In this document: piece by piece, positions 1-6,733 of the stretch
Layout: the number at the start of each line of letters is the position of its first letter
Numbering within the stretch: position 1 is the stretch's first letter
Assembly: GCA_023255235.1 (NCBI GenBank)
Contig: JALRJA010000105.1
Location: 1 to 9,889 of the forward strand
Origin: Flaviramulus sp.
GTDB lineage: Bacteria; Bacteroidota; Bacteroidia; Flavobacteriales; Flavobacteriaceae
Length of the DNA stretch: 9,889 nucleotides
Direction of reading: 5' to 3'
Notes under the pieces: generated by a model
Told to the model about the DNA's origin: nothing
The model's database searches: none
The model's input: the letters and a program-made list of their open reading frames with translations, nothing else
Translations under genes and position numbers: made by a program

Positions 1-20
1 CTTGCTCATCTTTTTATCGA

Positions 21-61
21 AAAAACCAACCTATGATAAATGTCATAGGTTGGTTTTTTTT
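21..61 (+). terminator. Intrinsic terminator of an upstream off-window gene
   Basis: A perfect 16-bp inverted repeat (arms 21-36 and 43-58) encloses a 6-nt loop, TAAATG, and runs into eight consecutive T residues at 54-61. The A-rich left flank makes it able to work on both strands. It lies just before the OmpW-family gene, so it probably ends a plus-strand gene left of the window and insulates the OmpW unit. Confidence 0.85.
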
Positions 62-104
62 ATCAAATTAATTTAGCCAACTAGTAACTTAAACTATATT
101 CAAA

Positions 105-755
105 ATGAAAAAATTAATTATCTTTTTACTAATAGGTACCTTATCTAGTATGTTTGTAAATTCACAAGACGATACAACCGCTTCAAACGATTTTAGCAAG
201 TGGCAAGTACGCCTTAGAGGTTTGGTTATCACACCCAGTGAAAGTGCCACTATAGAAACTATAGGAGGTGATGTTAACATATCAAATGCTTTTATACCAG
301 AATTAGACTTTACTTATTTTTTTACTGAAAATATTGCAGCAGAGTTAATTTTAGGAACCTCAAATCATGATGTCAAGGCTGTTAATACTGCTGCCGGCAA
401 TATTGAATTGGGAGACGTATGGCTCCTACCTCCTACACTAACTCTACAATACCATTTTACTGGCGGTGCCTTAAAACCTTATTTGGGTGCTGGTGTTAAC
501 CTCACGCTTTTTTATGGAGCCGATGAAGGACCAGTTGCAGACAAAGTTGATTATGATAGCAGTTTTGGATTCGCTTTTCAAGGTGGATTAGATTATAGCT
601 TGAGCGACCAATGGTTTCTTAATGTTGATATAAAGAAAATACTTATTCAAACCGATGTAACCGTAAATGCAACCACAGCACTAGGTGCTACCGTAGGTGC
701 CGATGTTGACATTAACCCTCTAGTCATAGGATTTGGGATAGGATATAGGTTCTAA
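105..755 (+). CDS. OmpW-family outer membrane beta-barrel protein
   Basis: The 216-residue product starts with a signal peptide (Lys-Lys, hydrophobic core to about residue 17, likely cleavage near NSQ-DD at 20-21). The mature part follows the OmpW pattern: WQVRLRGL at 33-40 after the N-terminus, LPPTLTLQYHF at 108-118, KPYLGAGVN at 124-132, alternating polar and hydrophobic strands, and a terminal aromatic residue in GYRF. OmpW proteins are small eight-stranded barrels thought to pass small hydrophobic compounds across the outer membrane; the substrate here cannot be read from sequence. The size is normal for the family. The ATG at 105 is chosen because it gives a complete signal peptide. No Shine-Dalgarno is present. 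A weak -7 candidate, TAATTTAG (69-76), one base off consensus, is the only promoter hint. The gene is flanked by terminators and so probably monocistronic. Confidence 0.85.
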   Translation: MKKLIIFLLIGTLSSMFVNSQDDTTASNDFSKWQVRLRGLVITPSESATIETIGGDVNISNAFIPELDFTYFFTENIAAELILGTSNHDVKAVNTAAGNIELGDVWLLPPTLTLQYHFTGGALKPYLGAGVNLTLFYGADEGPVADKVDYDSSFGFAFQGGLDYSLSDQWFLNVDIKKILIQTDVTVNATTALGATVGADVDINPLVIGFGIGYRF

Positions 756-783
756 AGTCACTCTCAATTTAGCAACCCTAAAT

Positions 784-825
784 ACAACCCCATAATAATT
801 CACTATTATGGGGTTGTTATTTTTA
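784..825 (+). terminator. Intrinsic terminator after the OmpW-family gene
   Basis: A perfect 14-bp stem (784-797 with 804-817, containing CCCC/GGGG) with a 6-nt loop is followed by a T-rich tract, TTATTTTT, to about 825. It lies 28 nt past the OmpW-family stop and fits a Rho-independent terminator for that gene. The rest of the gap to 975 is AT-rich and shows no convincing promoter or other structure. Confidence 0.85.
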
Positions 826-975
826 TTATTCAAAGCTTACAGGTTGACTTCAATCAAAATAATCTTATTCACAAATAAAAATGCTTAAAACAAAAGCTTT
901 TAATAATAAATTTTGTAAAATTGAAATGCTTTTTGCTGTTTTTAAAAAAATAAAAATCCGCCATATAAAATCATT

Positions 976-2340
976 ATGCGACAAATTTTAATCATTGGTT
1001 CAGGAAAATCAAGTGCCTACCTTATTAAGTATTTACTAGACAAATCTATTTCAGAAAACCTATTTGTTACCGTAGCAGATATACACATAACGACTACCAT
1101 AAAACAAATAGGAAACCATAAAAACTTTAAAGCTATTACTTTAGATGTGTGTAATGAGGCAGCCAGAAATGAAGCTATAAAAAACTCTAATATTGTAGTA
1201 TCTATGTTACCTGCCAGTATGCACATAGACGTAGCCAAAGACTGTATAAAACACAGAAAGCACATGGTAACAGCTTCTTATGTGAGTCCAGAAATGCAAG
1301 CTTTAAACCATGATGCCATAGCAAACAACCTAATACTAATGAATGAAATTGGTTTAGACCCAGGCATAGACCACATGAGTGCCATGCAAGTATTAGACAC
1401 CATAAGAGATAATGGCTACGAGGTCATTTTATTTGAATCCTTTACCGGCGGATTAGTGGCACCAGAAAACGATACCAATTTATGGAACTATAAATTTACT
1501 TGGAATCCCAGAAACGTTGTTGTTGCAGGACAAGGCGGAGCCGCAAAATTTTTACAAGAAGGCACCTATAAATACATTCCATACAACCGTCTATTTAGAA
1601 GAACCGAATTTTTAGACATTGACGGCTTTGGGCGTTTTGAAGTGTATGCCAATAGAGATTCTTTAAAATACCAAAGTGCTTATAAATTAAACAACATAAA
1701 AACATTATACAGAGGAACCATACGCCGAGTAGGCTTTAGTAGAGCATGGAATATATTTGTAACACTAGGCATGACAGATGATAGCTACACTATTGAAGAT
1801 AGTGAAAACATGAGCTACCGCGATTTTGTAAACGCCTTTTTACCATACAGCCCATCTGATTCTGTTGAATTAAAACTACGTCACCAACTCAAAATAGACC
1901 AAGATGACATTGTTTGGGACAAACTTGTAGAATTAGATATTTTTAATTCAGAAAAAAAAGTGCAACTCAAAAAAGCAACACCAGCACAAATTTTACAAAA
2001 AATTTTAATAGACAGTTGGTCACTAGCCCAAAACGACAAAGACATGATTGTTATGTACCACAAATTTGGCTACCAAAAAAACGGCAAAAAACACCAAATA
2101 GATGCCAGTATGGTAGTACTTGGCGATGACCAAACCTACACAGCCATGGCAAAAACAGTAGGTTTACCAGTTGCCATCGCCACTTTAGCCATTTTGAATA
2201 AAAAAATTAAAACACCAGGCGTACAAATACCTATAACACCAGAAGTATATCAACCTATTTTAAAAGAGCTCAAAACTTTTGGCATTACATTTCAAGAAAA
2301 AGAAGTTCCCTATCTAGGCTACAACCCTTTAAACAATTAG
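976..2340 (+). CDS. Saccharopine dehydrogenase-family oxidoreductase (saccharopine reductase type)
   Basis: The 454-residue protein has an N-terminal Rossmann fold (ILIIGSGKSSAYLIKYL, 4-20) for NAD(P), with the second strand ending VADIH near 33-37 and the loop VVSMLPA at 74-80. The family's C-terminal catalytic domain follows: EIGLDPGIDHM at 124-134, ESFTGGLVAPE at 154-164 and WNPRNVVVAGQGG at 176-188. Length and motifs match the Lys9-like saccharopine reductase group (yeast Lys9 is about 446 residues) rather than the short bacterial lysine 6-dehydrogenases. Members interconvert saccharopine with glutamate and 2-aminoadipate semialdehyde. In a flavobacterium, lysine catabolism is the more likely role than synthesis, but this is inferred. 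The partner lysine-ketoglutarate reductase is not in the window. No clear -33/-7 promoter was found upstream. A structured element starts three bases after the stop. Confidence 0.85.
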   Translation: MRQILIIGSGKSSAYLIKYLLDKSISENLFVTVADIHITTTIKQIGNHKNFKAITLDVCNEAARNEAIKNSNIVVSMLPASMHIDVAKDCIKHRKHMVTASYVSPEMQALNHDAIANNLILMNEIGLDPGIDHMSAMQVLDTIRDNGYEVILFESFTGGLVAPENDTNLWNYKFTWNPRNVVVAGQGGAAKFLQEGTYKYIPYNRLFRRTEFLDIDGFGRFEVYANRDSLKYQSAYKLNNIKTLYRGTIRRVGFSRAWNIFVTLGMTDDSYTIEDSENMSYRDFVNAFLPYSPSDSVELKLRHQLKIDQDDIVWDKLVELDIFNSEKKVQLKKATPAQILQKILIDSWSLAQNDKDMIVMYHKFGYQKNGKKHQIDASMVVLGDDQTYTAMAKTVGLPVAIATLAILNKKIKTPGVQIPITPEVYQPILKELKTFGITFQEKEVPYLGYNPLNN

Positions 2341-2342
2341 GT

Positions 2343-2497
2343 TTTAGGCGTTACCCTTCGGGTCGGGCTTTCCACTTTATCTTTTGTGCAGGTTATTTAT
2401 ACCCAATAAACATAGCTTTTGGGTAATTTACAAAAGCCCCCATAAAAGGCTTTTCTAAGTTTGCAAAAAAGGATGCCGTTTCAATCCCTAACGCAAA
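2343..2497 (+). repeat. Structured intergenic element, probably a dispersed flavobacterial repeat or RNA
   Basis: This block fills most of the gap between the saccharopine-type gene and the next gene. Its ends are complementary: GCGTTA at 2348-2353 pairs with TAACGC at 2489-2494. Inside are a hairpin, ACCCTTCGGGT (2353-2363); a partial helix joining GGC/TCC (2366-2368, 2371-2373) to GGA/GCC (2471-2473, 2475-2477); a 7-bp hairpin (2400-2406 with 2419-2425); and another 7-bp hairpin (2432-2438 with 2448-2454). The GC-rich, conserved-looking ends contrast with the AT-rich surroundings. From memory, elements beginning GGCGTTACCCTTCGGGTCGG and ending ATCCCTAACGC recur between genes in Flavobacteriaceae. 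That recall is unverified. It could be a mobile repeat, a REP-like element or a structured RNA; the strand is arbitrary. Confidence 0.55.
2432..2458 (+). terminator. Possible terminator hairpin inside the structured element
   Basis: AAAAGCC (2432-2438) pairs with GGCTTTT (2448-2454) around a 9-nt loop, with a short interrupted T tract, TTTTCT. It is the best candidate for ending the saccharopine-type transcript, 92 nt past its stop. The stem is short and may instead be one arm of the larger element. Confidence 0.35.
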
Positions 2498-2573
2498 CAC
2501 AGCATAAATTATACTTCTATTTAAACCCAAATAATATTTAACAAAGTATTCGCTTTTTCTGTATTTTTTTTAA

Positions 2574-2581
2574 TAACTTTG
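2574..2581 (+). promoter_or_regulatory. Bacteroidota -7 promoter element for the small barrel gene
   Basis: TAACTTTG is a perfect match to the Bacteroidota -7 consensus TAnnTTTG, ending 17 nt before the ATG at 2599. No clear TTG-type -33 element is present at the usual 17-23 nt upstream; that stretch is T-rich only. Confidence 0.55.
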
Positions 2582-2598
2582 ATTAAACCCTAAATTCT

Positions 2599-3144
2599 AT
2601 GAAAAAGAAATTATTAATTCTAGTTTTTGCTTGTTCAATATCAAGCTTTGTAACTTCACAAGAAACCGAACAAGCTGTTCAAGAAACCCTTTCAAAAAAA
2701 CACGAGTTAAGGCTTGGTGCTCTAAAATTACTTTCAGCTGGTATTTTTGAAGCCACTTATGAATATGTTCAAGATAGCAACAGAGGCTTTGGAGCAACGG
2801 TATTAATTAACTTAGACACCGGAAATGAATATATAGAGAACTACTCGTTAACCCCATTTTACAGAATGTATTTTCAAACCAAAGAAGATTATGGTGCCAA
2901 AGGATTTTTTGTTGAAGGGTTTGCTTCTTTTTTTGGTGGTAAAAATTATGATTCATTAGGTATCGGTAGAAACTCAAATGATAATTTTTTTGACACTTCA
3001 ATTGGTTTAAGCTTAGGTAAAAAATGGATTAACTCAGCTGGCTTTGTTTTTGAGATTAAATTAGGTGCTGGTAGAAATTTATTTAATGGTAGTGAGTATG
3101 ATGCCCTAATTAAAGGCGATATATATATAGGCTACCGTTTTTAA
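2599..3144 (+). CDS. Small outer membrane beta-barrel protein, DUF3575-like
   Basis: The 181-residue product begins with a signal peptide (MKKK, hydrophobic 5-18, likely cleavage near VTS-Q at 20-21) and a short acidic linker. From about residue 35 it shows amphipathic beta strands: HELRLGALKLLSAGIFEATY at 35-54, then FFVEGFASFFGG at 103-114, SIGLSLGKKW at 134-143 and FEIKLGAGRNLF at 151-162. It ends in GYRF, the same terminal aromatic signature as the OmpW-family protein at 105-755 and typical of outer-membrane barrels. The overall pattern resembles DUF3575-type flavobacterial proteins of unknown function, an assignment made from memory. It has its own -7 element and is convergent with the rhodanese lipoprotein gene, 43 bp away, so it is probably transcribed alone. 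No function beyond outer-membrane location can be given. Confidence 0.75.
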   Translation: MKKKLLILVFACSISSFVTSQETEQAVQETLSKKHELRLGALKLLSAGIFEATYEYVQDSNRGFGATVLINLDTGNEYIENYSLTPFYRMYFQTKEDYGAKGFFVEGFASFFGGKNYDSLGIGRNSNDNFFDTSIGLSLGKKWINSAGFVFEIKLGAGRNLFNGSEYDALIKGDIYIGYRF

Positions 3145-3187
3145 ATAGCTTTTGGCGTTACACAAAGTTTAATAAAGAAATTAAAGC

Positions 3188-3556
3188 TTATTGTTTACTC
3201 CAAGTGCTCCAACCTCCAGAAAAATCATAAACTTGGCTAAAGCCTAAGGCTTCCATAATTTTACTTGCCTTGTTGCTTCGCCCACCAGAAAAACAGTAAA
3301 TATAAACTGGTTTAGATTTATCTAACTCCTTAATTTTTTCTTTAAAGGTAGTTTCGTTTAAAACATTAATATTTATAGCATCATCAATATGCCCTGCATG
3401 ATACTCCTTTTCTGTTCTAACATCAACAAACTGAACGTCTTTTCCTATTACCTCTTTTTTTAAGGTTTCTAAATCAATACGGCTTATTTTCTTATTTGTT
3501 TGGCTATTACAAGAAGTTAGTATTAAAAACGTAACTAATAAAAATTGTATTTTCAT
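3188..3556 (-). CDS. Rhodanese-like lipoprotein
   Basis: The 122-residue protein has a lipoprotein signal: a hydrophobic stretch at 4-13 and lipobox LTSC with the lipidated Cys at residue 16. A single rhodanese domain follows, with VDVRTEKEYHAGHI at 44-57, the active-site loop CFSGGRS with catalytic Cys88, and DFSGGWSTW near the C-terminus. Rhodaneses pass sulfane sulfur from thiosulfate or persulfides to acceptors through a Cys persulfide. The lipid anchor places this one outside the cytoplasm, on a membrane facing the periplasm. It follows the CstB-like gene (3630-5039) by 73 nt on the same strand, with no terminator between, so it can be cotranscribed. A candidate internal promoter also exists (3625-3654). 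The context suggests it handles sulfane sulfur in the periplasm, complementing the cytoplasmic fusions. Start and lipobox are unambiguous. Confidence 0.88.
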   Translation of the reverse strand: MKIQFLLVTFLILTSCNSQTNKKISRIDLETLKKEVIGKDVQFVDVRTEKEYHAGHIDDAININVLNETTFKEKIKELDKSKPVYIYCFSGGRSNKASKIMEALGFSQVYDFSGGWSTWSKQ

Positions 3557-3624
3557 TTGAAAAAAATTTAAACCTGAAAGTAAACATACAACTATTACTC
3601 ATATAAGTTAATTTATTTTCACTA

Positions 3625-3654
3625 CAAATTTATAATGTTGAAGGGCAAACAAAA
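3625..3654 (-). promoter_or_regulatory. Candidate promoter for the rhodanese lipoprotein gene
   Basis: Read on the minus strand, TTTTG (3650-3654) stands 17 nt before TAAATTTG (3625-3632), a perfect TAnnTTTG element. This fits the TTG-N17-23-TAnnTTTG pattern of flavobacterial housekeeping promoters. It overlaps the last codons and stop of the upstream CstB-like gene, leaving a leader of about 60 nt. Unlike the three upstream units, it has no GTAAC-N4-GTTAC palindrome. Confidence 0.4.
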
Positions 3655-5039
3655 TCAGATACTGTAACACCTACCTCTTTTATAGCGGTAAAACCACCTT
3701 TAACATCAATGAAATTATGAATTCCTCTACTTTTTAAAATAGATGCAGCAATCATACTTCTATAACCACCAGCACAATGCACATAAAAAGTTTTGGTATC
3801 TGGAAATTCTGCTAAATAATCATTAATATAATCAAGCGGTGTGTTGTTTGCCTCTATAACATGCTCAGACAAATACTCGCCATGTTTTCTAACATCAAAA
3901 ACTGGTGCGTTTTGTTTTTCTATGCTATTTTTAAAAGTAATAGCAGATATAGAACTTACGGTATCATATTCTTTTGAAGCTTTTTTCCAAGATTCAAAAC
4001 CGCCTTTTAGGTAACCAATAGTATAGTCAAACCCTACTCTAGATAGGCGTGTAATGGTTTCTTCTTCACGTCCTTCTGGTGTTACTAATAAAATAGGTTG
4101 TTTTACATCGGCAATTAAAGCACCAACCCAAGGAGCAAAGCTACCATCTAAGCCAATAAATATTGAACGTGGTATGTGCCCTTTTGCAAAATCATCTTGG
4201 TGTCGAACATCTAATATAACCGCATCTGTTTCATTGGCTGCAGCTTCAAAAGCATCAGTAGAAAGTGCTTGAGCACTTCGTTTTAAAACATCTTGAAAAT
4301 CATCATACCCTTCTTTATTCATTTTAACATTTAAAGGGAAATATTGAGGTGGTGGTAATAAGCCTTCAGTTACCTCATCAATAAACTCGTCTTTGGTCAT
4401 ATCTGCACGTAGTGCATAATTTGTTTTCTTTTGGTTTCCTAAGGTGTCAACAGTTTCTTTACTTAAGTTTTTACCACAAGAAGACCCTGCACCATGTGCA
4501 GGATATACAATAACATGATCTGCTAAAGGCATTATTTTTGTTCGTAAACTATCGTATAAAAACCCGGCTAAATCTCTTTCGGTAATCTCACCCATTTTTT
4601 GAGCTAAATCGGGTCTTCCTACATCGCCTAAAAACAGTGTGTCGCCACTAAAAATAGCATGGTCTTTTTCTTTTTCATCTTTTAAAAGAAACACCGAACT
4701 CTCCATAGTATGCCCAGGTGTATGTAGTACTTTTATAGTAACATCGCCTAGTTTAAATTCTTCTCCATCTTTGGCTATAATAGCTTTAAATGAGGTTTGG
4801 GCATTGGGTCCATAAATAATTGGAGCACCCGTTTCTTTAGATAAGGTAACATGACCGCTTACAAAATCGGCATGAAAATGGGTTTCAAAAATATATTTAA
4901 TTTTAGCGTTATTTAACTTGGCTTTTTGTAAATATGGTTGTACTTCTCTTAGTGGGTCTATTATAGCTACTTCTCCTTGACTTTCAATATAATAAGCTCC
5001 TTGTGCTAAGCACCCTGTATATATTTGTTCAATTTTCAT
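3630..5039 (-). CDS. CstB-like persulfide dioxygenase-rhodanese fusion, copy 1
   Basis: The 469-residue protein has three parts. Residues 1 to about 240 are a metallo-beta-lactamase-fold persulfide dioxygenase with ETHFHADFVSGH (His54, His56, Asp58), HTPGHTMES (His110), SGDTLFLGDVGRPD (Asp133) and YPAHGAGSSCGK (His182, Cys188). By analogy to ETHE1, His54, His110 and Asp133 bind the catalytic Fe(II). Residues about 260-355 are a rhodanese homology domain whose active loop reads TPEGREEE, with no Cys, so it is catalytically dead. Residues about 370-455 are an active rhodanese with HCAGGYRS (Cys422). This order matches staphylococcal CstB, which turns persulfides into thiosulfate by dioxygenation and sulfur transfer. 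It is a paralogue of the neighbouring copy, with 47 of the first 70 residues identical. The gene has its own palindrome and -7 element upstream. Cytoplasmic; no signal peptide. Confidence 0.88.
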   Translation of the reverse strand: MKIEQIYTGCLAQGAYYIESQGEVAIIDPLREVQPYLQKAKLNNAKIKYIFETHFHADFVSGHVTLSKETGAPIIYGPNAQTSFKAIIAKDGEEFKLGDVTIKVLHTPGHTMESSVFLLKDEKEKDHAIFSGDTLFLGDVGRPDLAQKMGEITERDLAGFLYDSLRTKIMPLADHVIVYPAHGAGSSCGKNLSKETVDTLGNQKKTNYALRADMTKDEFIDEVTEGLLPPPQYFPLNVKMNKEGYDDFQDVLKRSAQALSTDAFEAAANETDAVILDVRHQDDFAKGHIPRSIFIGLDGSFAPWVGALIADVKQPILLVTPEGREEETITRLSRVGFDYTIGYLKGGFESWKKASKEYDTVSSISAITFKNSIEKQNAPVFDVRKHGEYLSEHVIEANNTPLDYINDYLAEFPDTKTFYVHCAGGYRSMIAASILKSRGIHNFIDVKGGFTAIKEVGVTVSDFVCPSTL

Positions 5040-5062
5040 CTATAAAACATTTTTTGAAAGCA

Positions 5063-5070
5063 CAAAGTTA
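5063..5070 (-). promoter_or_regulatory. -7 promoter element of CstB-like copy 1
   Basis: On the minus strand this reads TAACTTTG, a perfect TAnnTTTG match, 23 nt before the start codon. It lies exactly 22 nt downstream of the palindrome at 5093-5106, which takes the place of a normal -33 element. Confidence 0.7.
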
Positions 5071-5092
5071 GCAATAGTGAATTAATTGCATA

Positions 5093-5106
5093 GTAACTAA
5101 TGTTAC
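5093..5106. promoter_or_regulatory. Palindromic operator upstream of CstB-like copy 1
   Basis: GTAACTAATGTTAC has perfect inverted half-sites, GTAAC and GTTAC, around 4 nt. The 5-bp arms and 14-bp span suit a Crp/Fnr dimer. The centre (5099.5) lies about 60 bp from the start codon and would fall near -41 relative to a start site just past the -7 element. The same motif and spacing recur before the paralogue and tauE. The likely ligand is the linked Crp-family regulator (7618-8250), by inference. Confidence 0.75.
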
Positions 5107-5152
5107 AAAAACAAATAATAAAGCATCTGCTTATAGTATAAACAGATGCTTT
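5107..5152 (-). terminator. Intrinsic terminator after CstB-like copy 2
   Basis: A 10-bp perfect stem (5120-5129 with 5143-5152) has an inner TTATA/TATAA extension across one mismatch. On the minus strand it is followed by a U-rich tract (5107-5119). It lies 18 nt past the stop of CstB-like copy 2 and directly abuts the operator of copy 1. The plus-strand side also has TTTTT, so it may work both ways. Confidence 0.75.
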
Positions 5153-5170
5153 TTAGTATTTTTTACAGGT

Positions 5171-6586
5171 TTATAATAATGTGGTTGGGCAAATATATTC
5201 TGATTTTTTAATAGTTGTTTTGTCTTTTATTTGGTCAAACCCGCCTTTAACATCAACAAAATCATTCCAACCGCGTTGTTTTAAAATTGATGCTGCAATC
5301 ATGCTTCTGTAACCACCTGCACAATGTAATACAAAGGGTTTGTTTTTTGGAAACTGATCTAAATGCTGGTTAATTTGATTTAAAGGAACATTAATAGCAT
5401 TGATAATATGTTCTGAATCATACTCACTTTTTTTACGCACATCTATTATAAGTGGTTCTTGAGATTTCATTTGTTTTTCAAGTGTTTCGGGCGTAATTCT
5501 GTTTATTGTTTCAACCTCTTTACCGCTTTTGTTCCAAGAATCAAAGCCATTTTTTAAATATCCAATAGCAAAATCATATCCAACACGAGATAATCTGGTT
5601 ATGGCTTCTTCTTCTTTTCCGGGGTATGTTATTAATAGGATTTCTTGTTTTACATCAGGAATCATTTCGCCTACCCATTGAGCAAAATTACCGTCTAATG
5701 CAATATTAATACTGTTTGGTATAAATCCTTTTGAAAAATCTTCTGAATCTCTCGTGTCTAGCATTAAGGCACTTGTTTCATTGGCAATAAACTCAAATGC
5801 TTCTACTGAAAGGGCTTGAGTTGCTCTATCTATTATGGTGTCTAAGCTTTCATATCCTTTAATATTCATTAATACGTTTTGAGGAAAATATCCTGGAGGA
5901 TCTGTAAGACCTGATAAAACAGTTTTAATAAACTCGTTTTTAGACATCTCTTGTAAAGCATAATTTAATTTTTTTTGATTGCCTAGTGTGTCTGTGGTTT
6001 CTTTACTCATCATTTTACCGCATGCCGAACCTGCTCCATGATTTGGATACACAATTAAATCATCGCTTAAAGGCATAATTTTATTACGAAGCGACTCATA
6101 TAAATGCCCGGCTAATTTTTCTTCGGTTAAATCTGCCACTACATGTTGTGCTAAATCAGGGCGACCTACATCTCCTATAAACAAGGTGTCTCCTGTAATG
6201 ATTCCGTGTTCTTTTCCGTTTTCATCAATTAATAAATATGTGGTGCTTTCCATAGTGTGTCCTGGCGTATGAATAGCTTTTACTTTATACTCGCCTACTT
6301 CAAAAATTTGCCCATCTTTTGCAATGGTTGCCTCATAGGCTGGTTTTGCTCCGGGTCCGAATACAATTTCTGCCTGTGCTTTTTTTCTTAAATCAAGATG
6401 CCCGCTTACAAAATCGGCATGAAAATGAGTTTCAAAAACATACTTAATTTTAGCATTATCTATTTGAGCTCTATCTATGTAGGGTTGCACTTCTCTTAAG
6501 GGGTCAAAAACAACAGCAACACCATTATTTTCAATGTAATAAGCGGCGTGTGCTATACAGCCTGTGTAAATTTGTTCTACTTTCAT
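5171..6586 (-). CDS. CstB-like persulfide dioxygenase-rhodanese fusion, copy 2
   Basis: The 471-residue product is colinear with copy 1. The dioxygenase domain carries ETHFHADFVSGH (His54, His56, Asp58), HTPGHTMES (His110), TGDTLFIGDVGRPD (Asp133) and YPNHGAGSACGK (His183, Cys189). The central rhodanese homology domain (about 260-355) has TYPGKEEE where an active loop would need Cys, so it is inactive. The C-terminal rhodanese (about 370-455) has HCAGGYRS with Cys422. All predicted metal ligands and the sulfurtransferase Cys are kept, so both copies look functional. The proposed role is oxidation of low-molecular-weight persulfide to sulfite and sulfur transfer to thiosulfate in the cytoplasm. 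It differs from copy 1 mainly in the linkers and around 144-160. The gene is bounded by terminators on both sides and has its own operator and promoter, so it is probably monocistronic. Older databases may label it glyoxalase II or hydrolase. Confidence 0.88.
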   Translation of the reverse strand: MKVEQIYTGCIAHAAYYIENNGVAVVFDPLREVQPYIDRAQIDNAKIKYVFETHFHADFVSGHLDLRKKAQAEIVFGPGAKPAYEATIAKDGQIFEVGEYKVKAIHTPGHTMESTTYLLIDENGKEHGIITGDTLFIGDVGRPDLAQHVVADLTEEKLAGHLYESLRNKIMPLSDDLIVYPNHGAGSACGKMMSKETTDTLGNQKKLNYALQEMSKNEFIKTVLSGLTDPPGYFPQNVLMNIKGYESLDTIIDRATQALSVEAFEFIANETSALMLDTRDSEDFSKGFIPNSINIALDGNFAQWVGEMIPDVKQEILLITYPGKEEEAITRLSRVGYDFAIGYLKNGFDSWNKSGKEVETINRITPETLEKQMKSQEPLIIDVRKKSEYDSEHIINAINVPLNQINQHLDQFPKNKPFVLHCAGGYRSMIAASILKQRGWNDFVDVKGGFDQIKDKTTIKKSEYICPTTLL

Positions 6587-6613
6587 ATACTTGGGTTTTA
6601 ATATTTAATCTTA

Positions 6614-6621
6614 TAAAAATA
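6614..6621 (-). promoter_or_regulatory. -7-like promoter element of CstB-like copy 2
   Basis: On the minus strand this reads TATTTTTA, one base off TAnnTTTG. It is called because it sits at exactly the position predicted by the other two units, 22 nt downstream of the palindrome core at 6644-6657, and 27 nt before the start codon. Confidence 0.55.
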
Positions 6622-6642
6622 ACCCTAATTTTACTTTTATAA

Positions 6643-6658
6643 TGTGACTTAAGTTACA
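6643..6658. promoter_or_regulatory. Palindromic operator upstream of CstB-like copy 2
   Basis: TGTGACTTAAGTTACA is a 16-bp palindrome with one imperfect position (G at 6646, where A would complete GTAAC). The core GTGAC-TTAA-GTTAC matches the sites before copy 1 and tauE. The centre lies about 64 bp from the start codon. The single mismatch is in the promoter-proximal half-site and, with the weaker -7 element, hints at different strength from the other two promoters. Confidence 0.7.
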
Positions 6659-6673
6659 CAAAACTAATTAGTT

Positions 6674-6710
6674 AAAAAAAAATGACTTTTGTCATAAAAA
6701 GTCATTTTTT
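6674..6710 (-). terminator. Intrinsic terminator after tauE
   Basis: A perfect 14-bp stem (6677-6690 with 6697-6710, core ATGAC/GTCAT) with a 6-nt loop runs on the minus strand into nine T residues (6674-6682 complement). It lies 24 nt past the tauE stop and 16 nt before the operator of CstB-like copy 2, separating the two units. T-rich flanks on the plus strand make it potentially bidirectional. Confidence 0.8.
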
Positions 6711-6733
6711 CAATTTTTTTTTTTGAATCTAAT

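Noticed and set aside
84..97. GTAAC half-site before the OmpW-family gene
   Set aside because: The second half would need GTTAC after 4 nt but reads ACTAT; there is no palindrome and no suitably spaced -7 element.
3154..3161. GGCGTTAC just after the small barrel gene, echoing the start of the structured element at 2347-2354
   Set aside because: Only 8 bases agree and neither the ACCCTTCGGGT hairpin nor the TAACGC end follows; chance similarity is likely.
3165..3189. Imperfect hairpin between the convergent barrel and rhodanese genes (TTTAAT/ATTAAA with a bulged extension)
   Set aside because: It is AT-only in its core, has a bulge and no T tract on either strand, so it is too weak to call a terminator.
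3655..3668. GTAAC at 3664-3668, at the position where an operator for the rhodanese lipoprotein gene would be expected
   Set aside because: The half-site is in the wrong orientation for the right arm and the other arm is TCAGA, so the regulon motif is absent.
4054..4272. Open frames opposite the large genes (for example plus-strand 4054-4272 and 7197-7553)
   Set aside because: They lie antisense within clearly homologous genes, have low-complexity products and no family motifs; they are shadows.
4866..4890. HADF in place of the usual HADH of metallo-beta-lactamase hydrolases in the CstB-like proteins
   Set aside because: Both copies share it, and I recall the same HADF in staphylococcal CstB, so it is a family trait and not a lost ligand.
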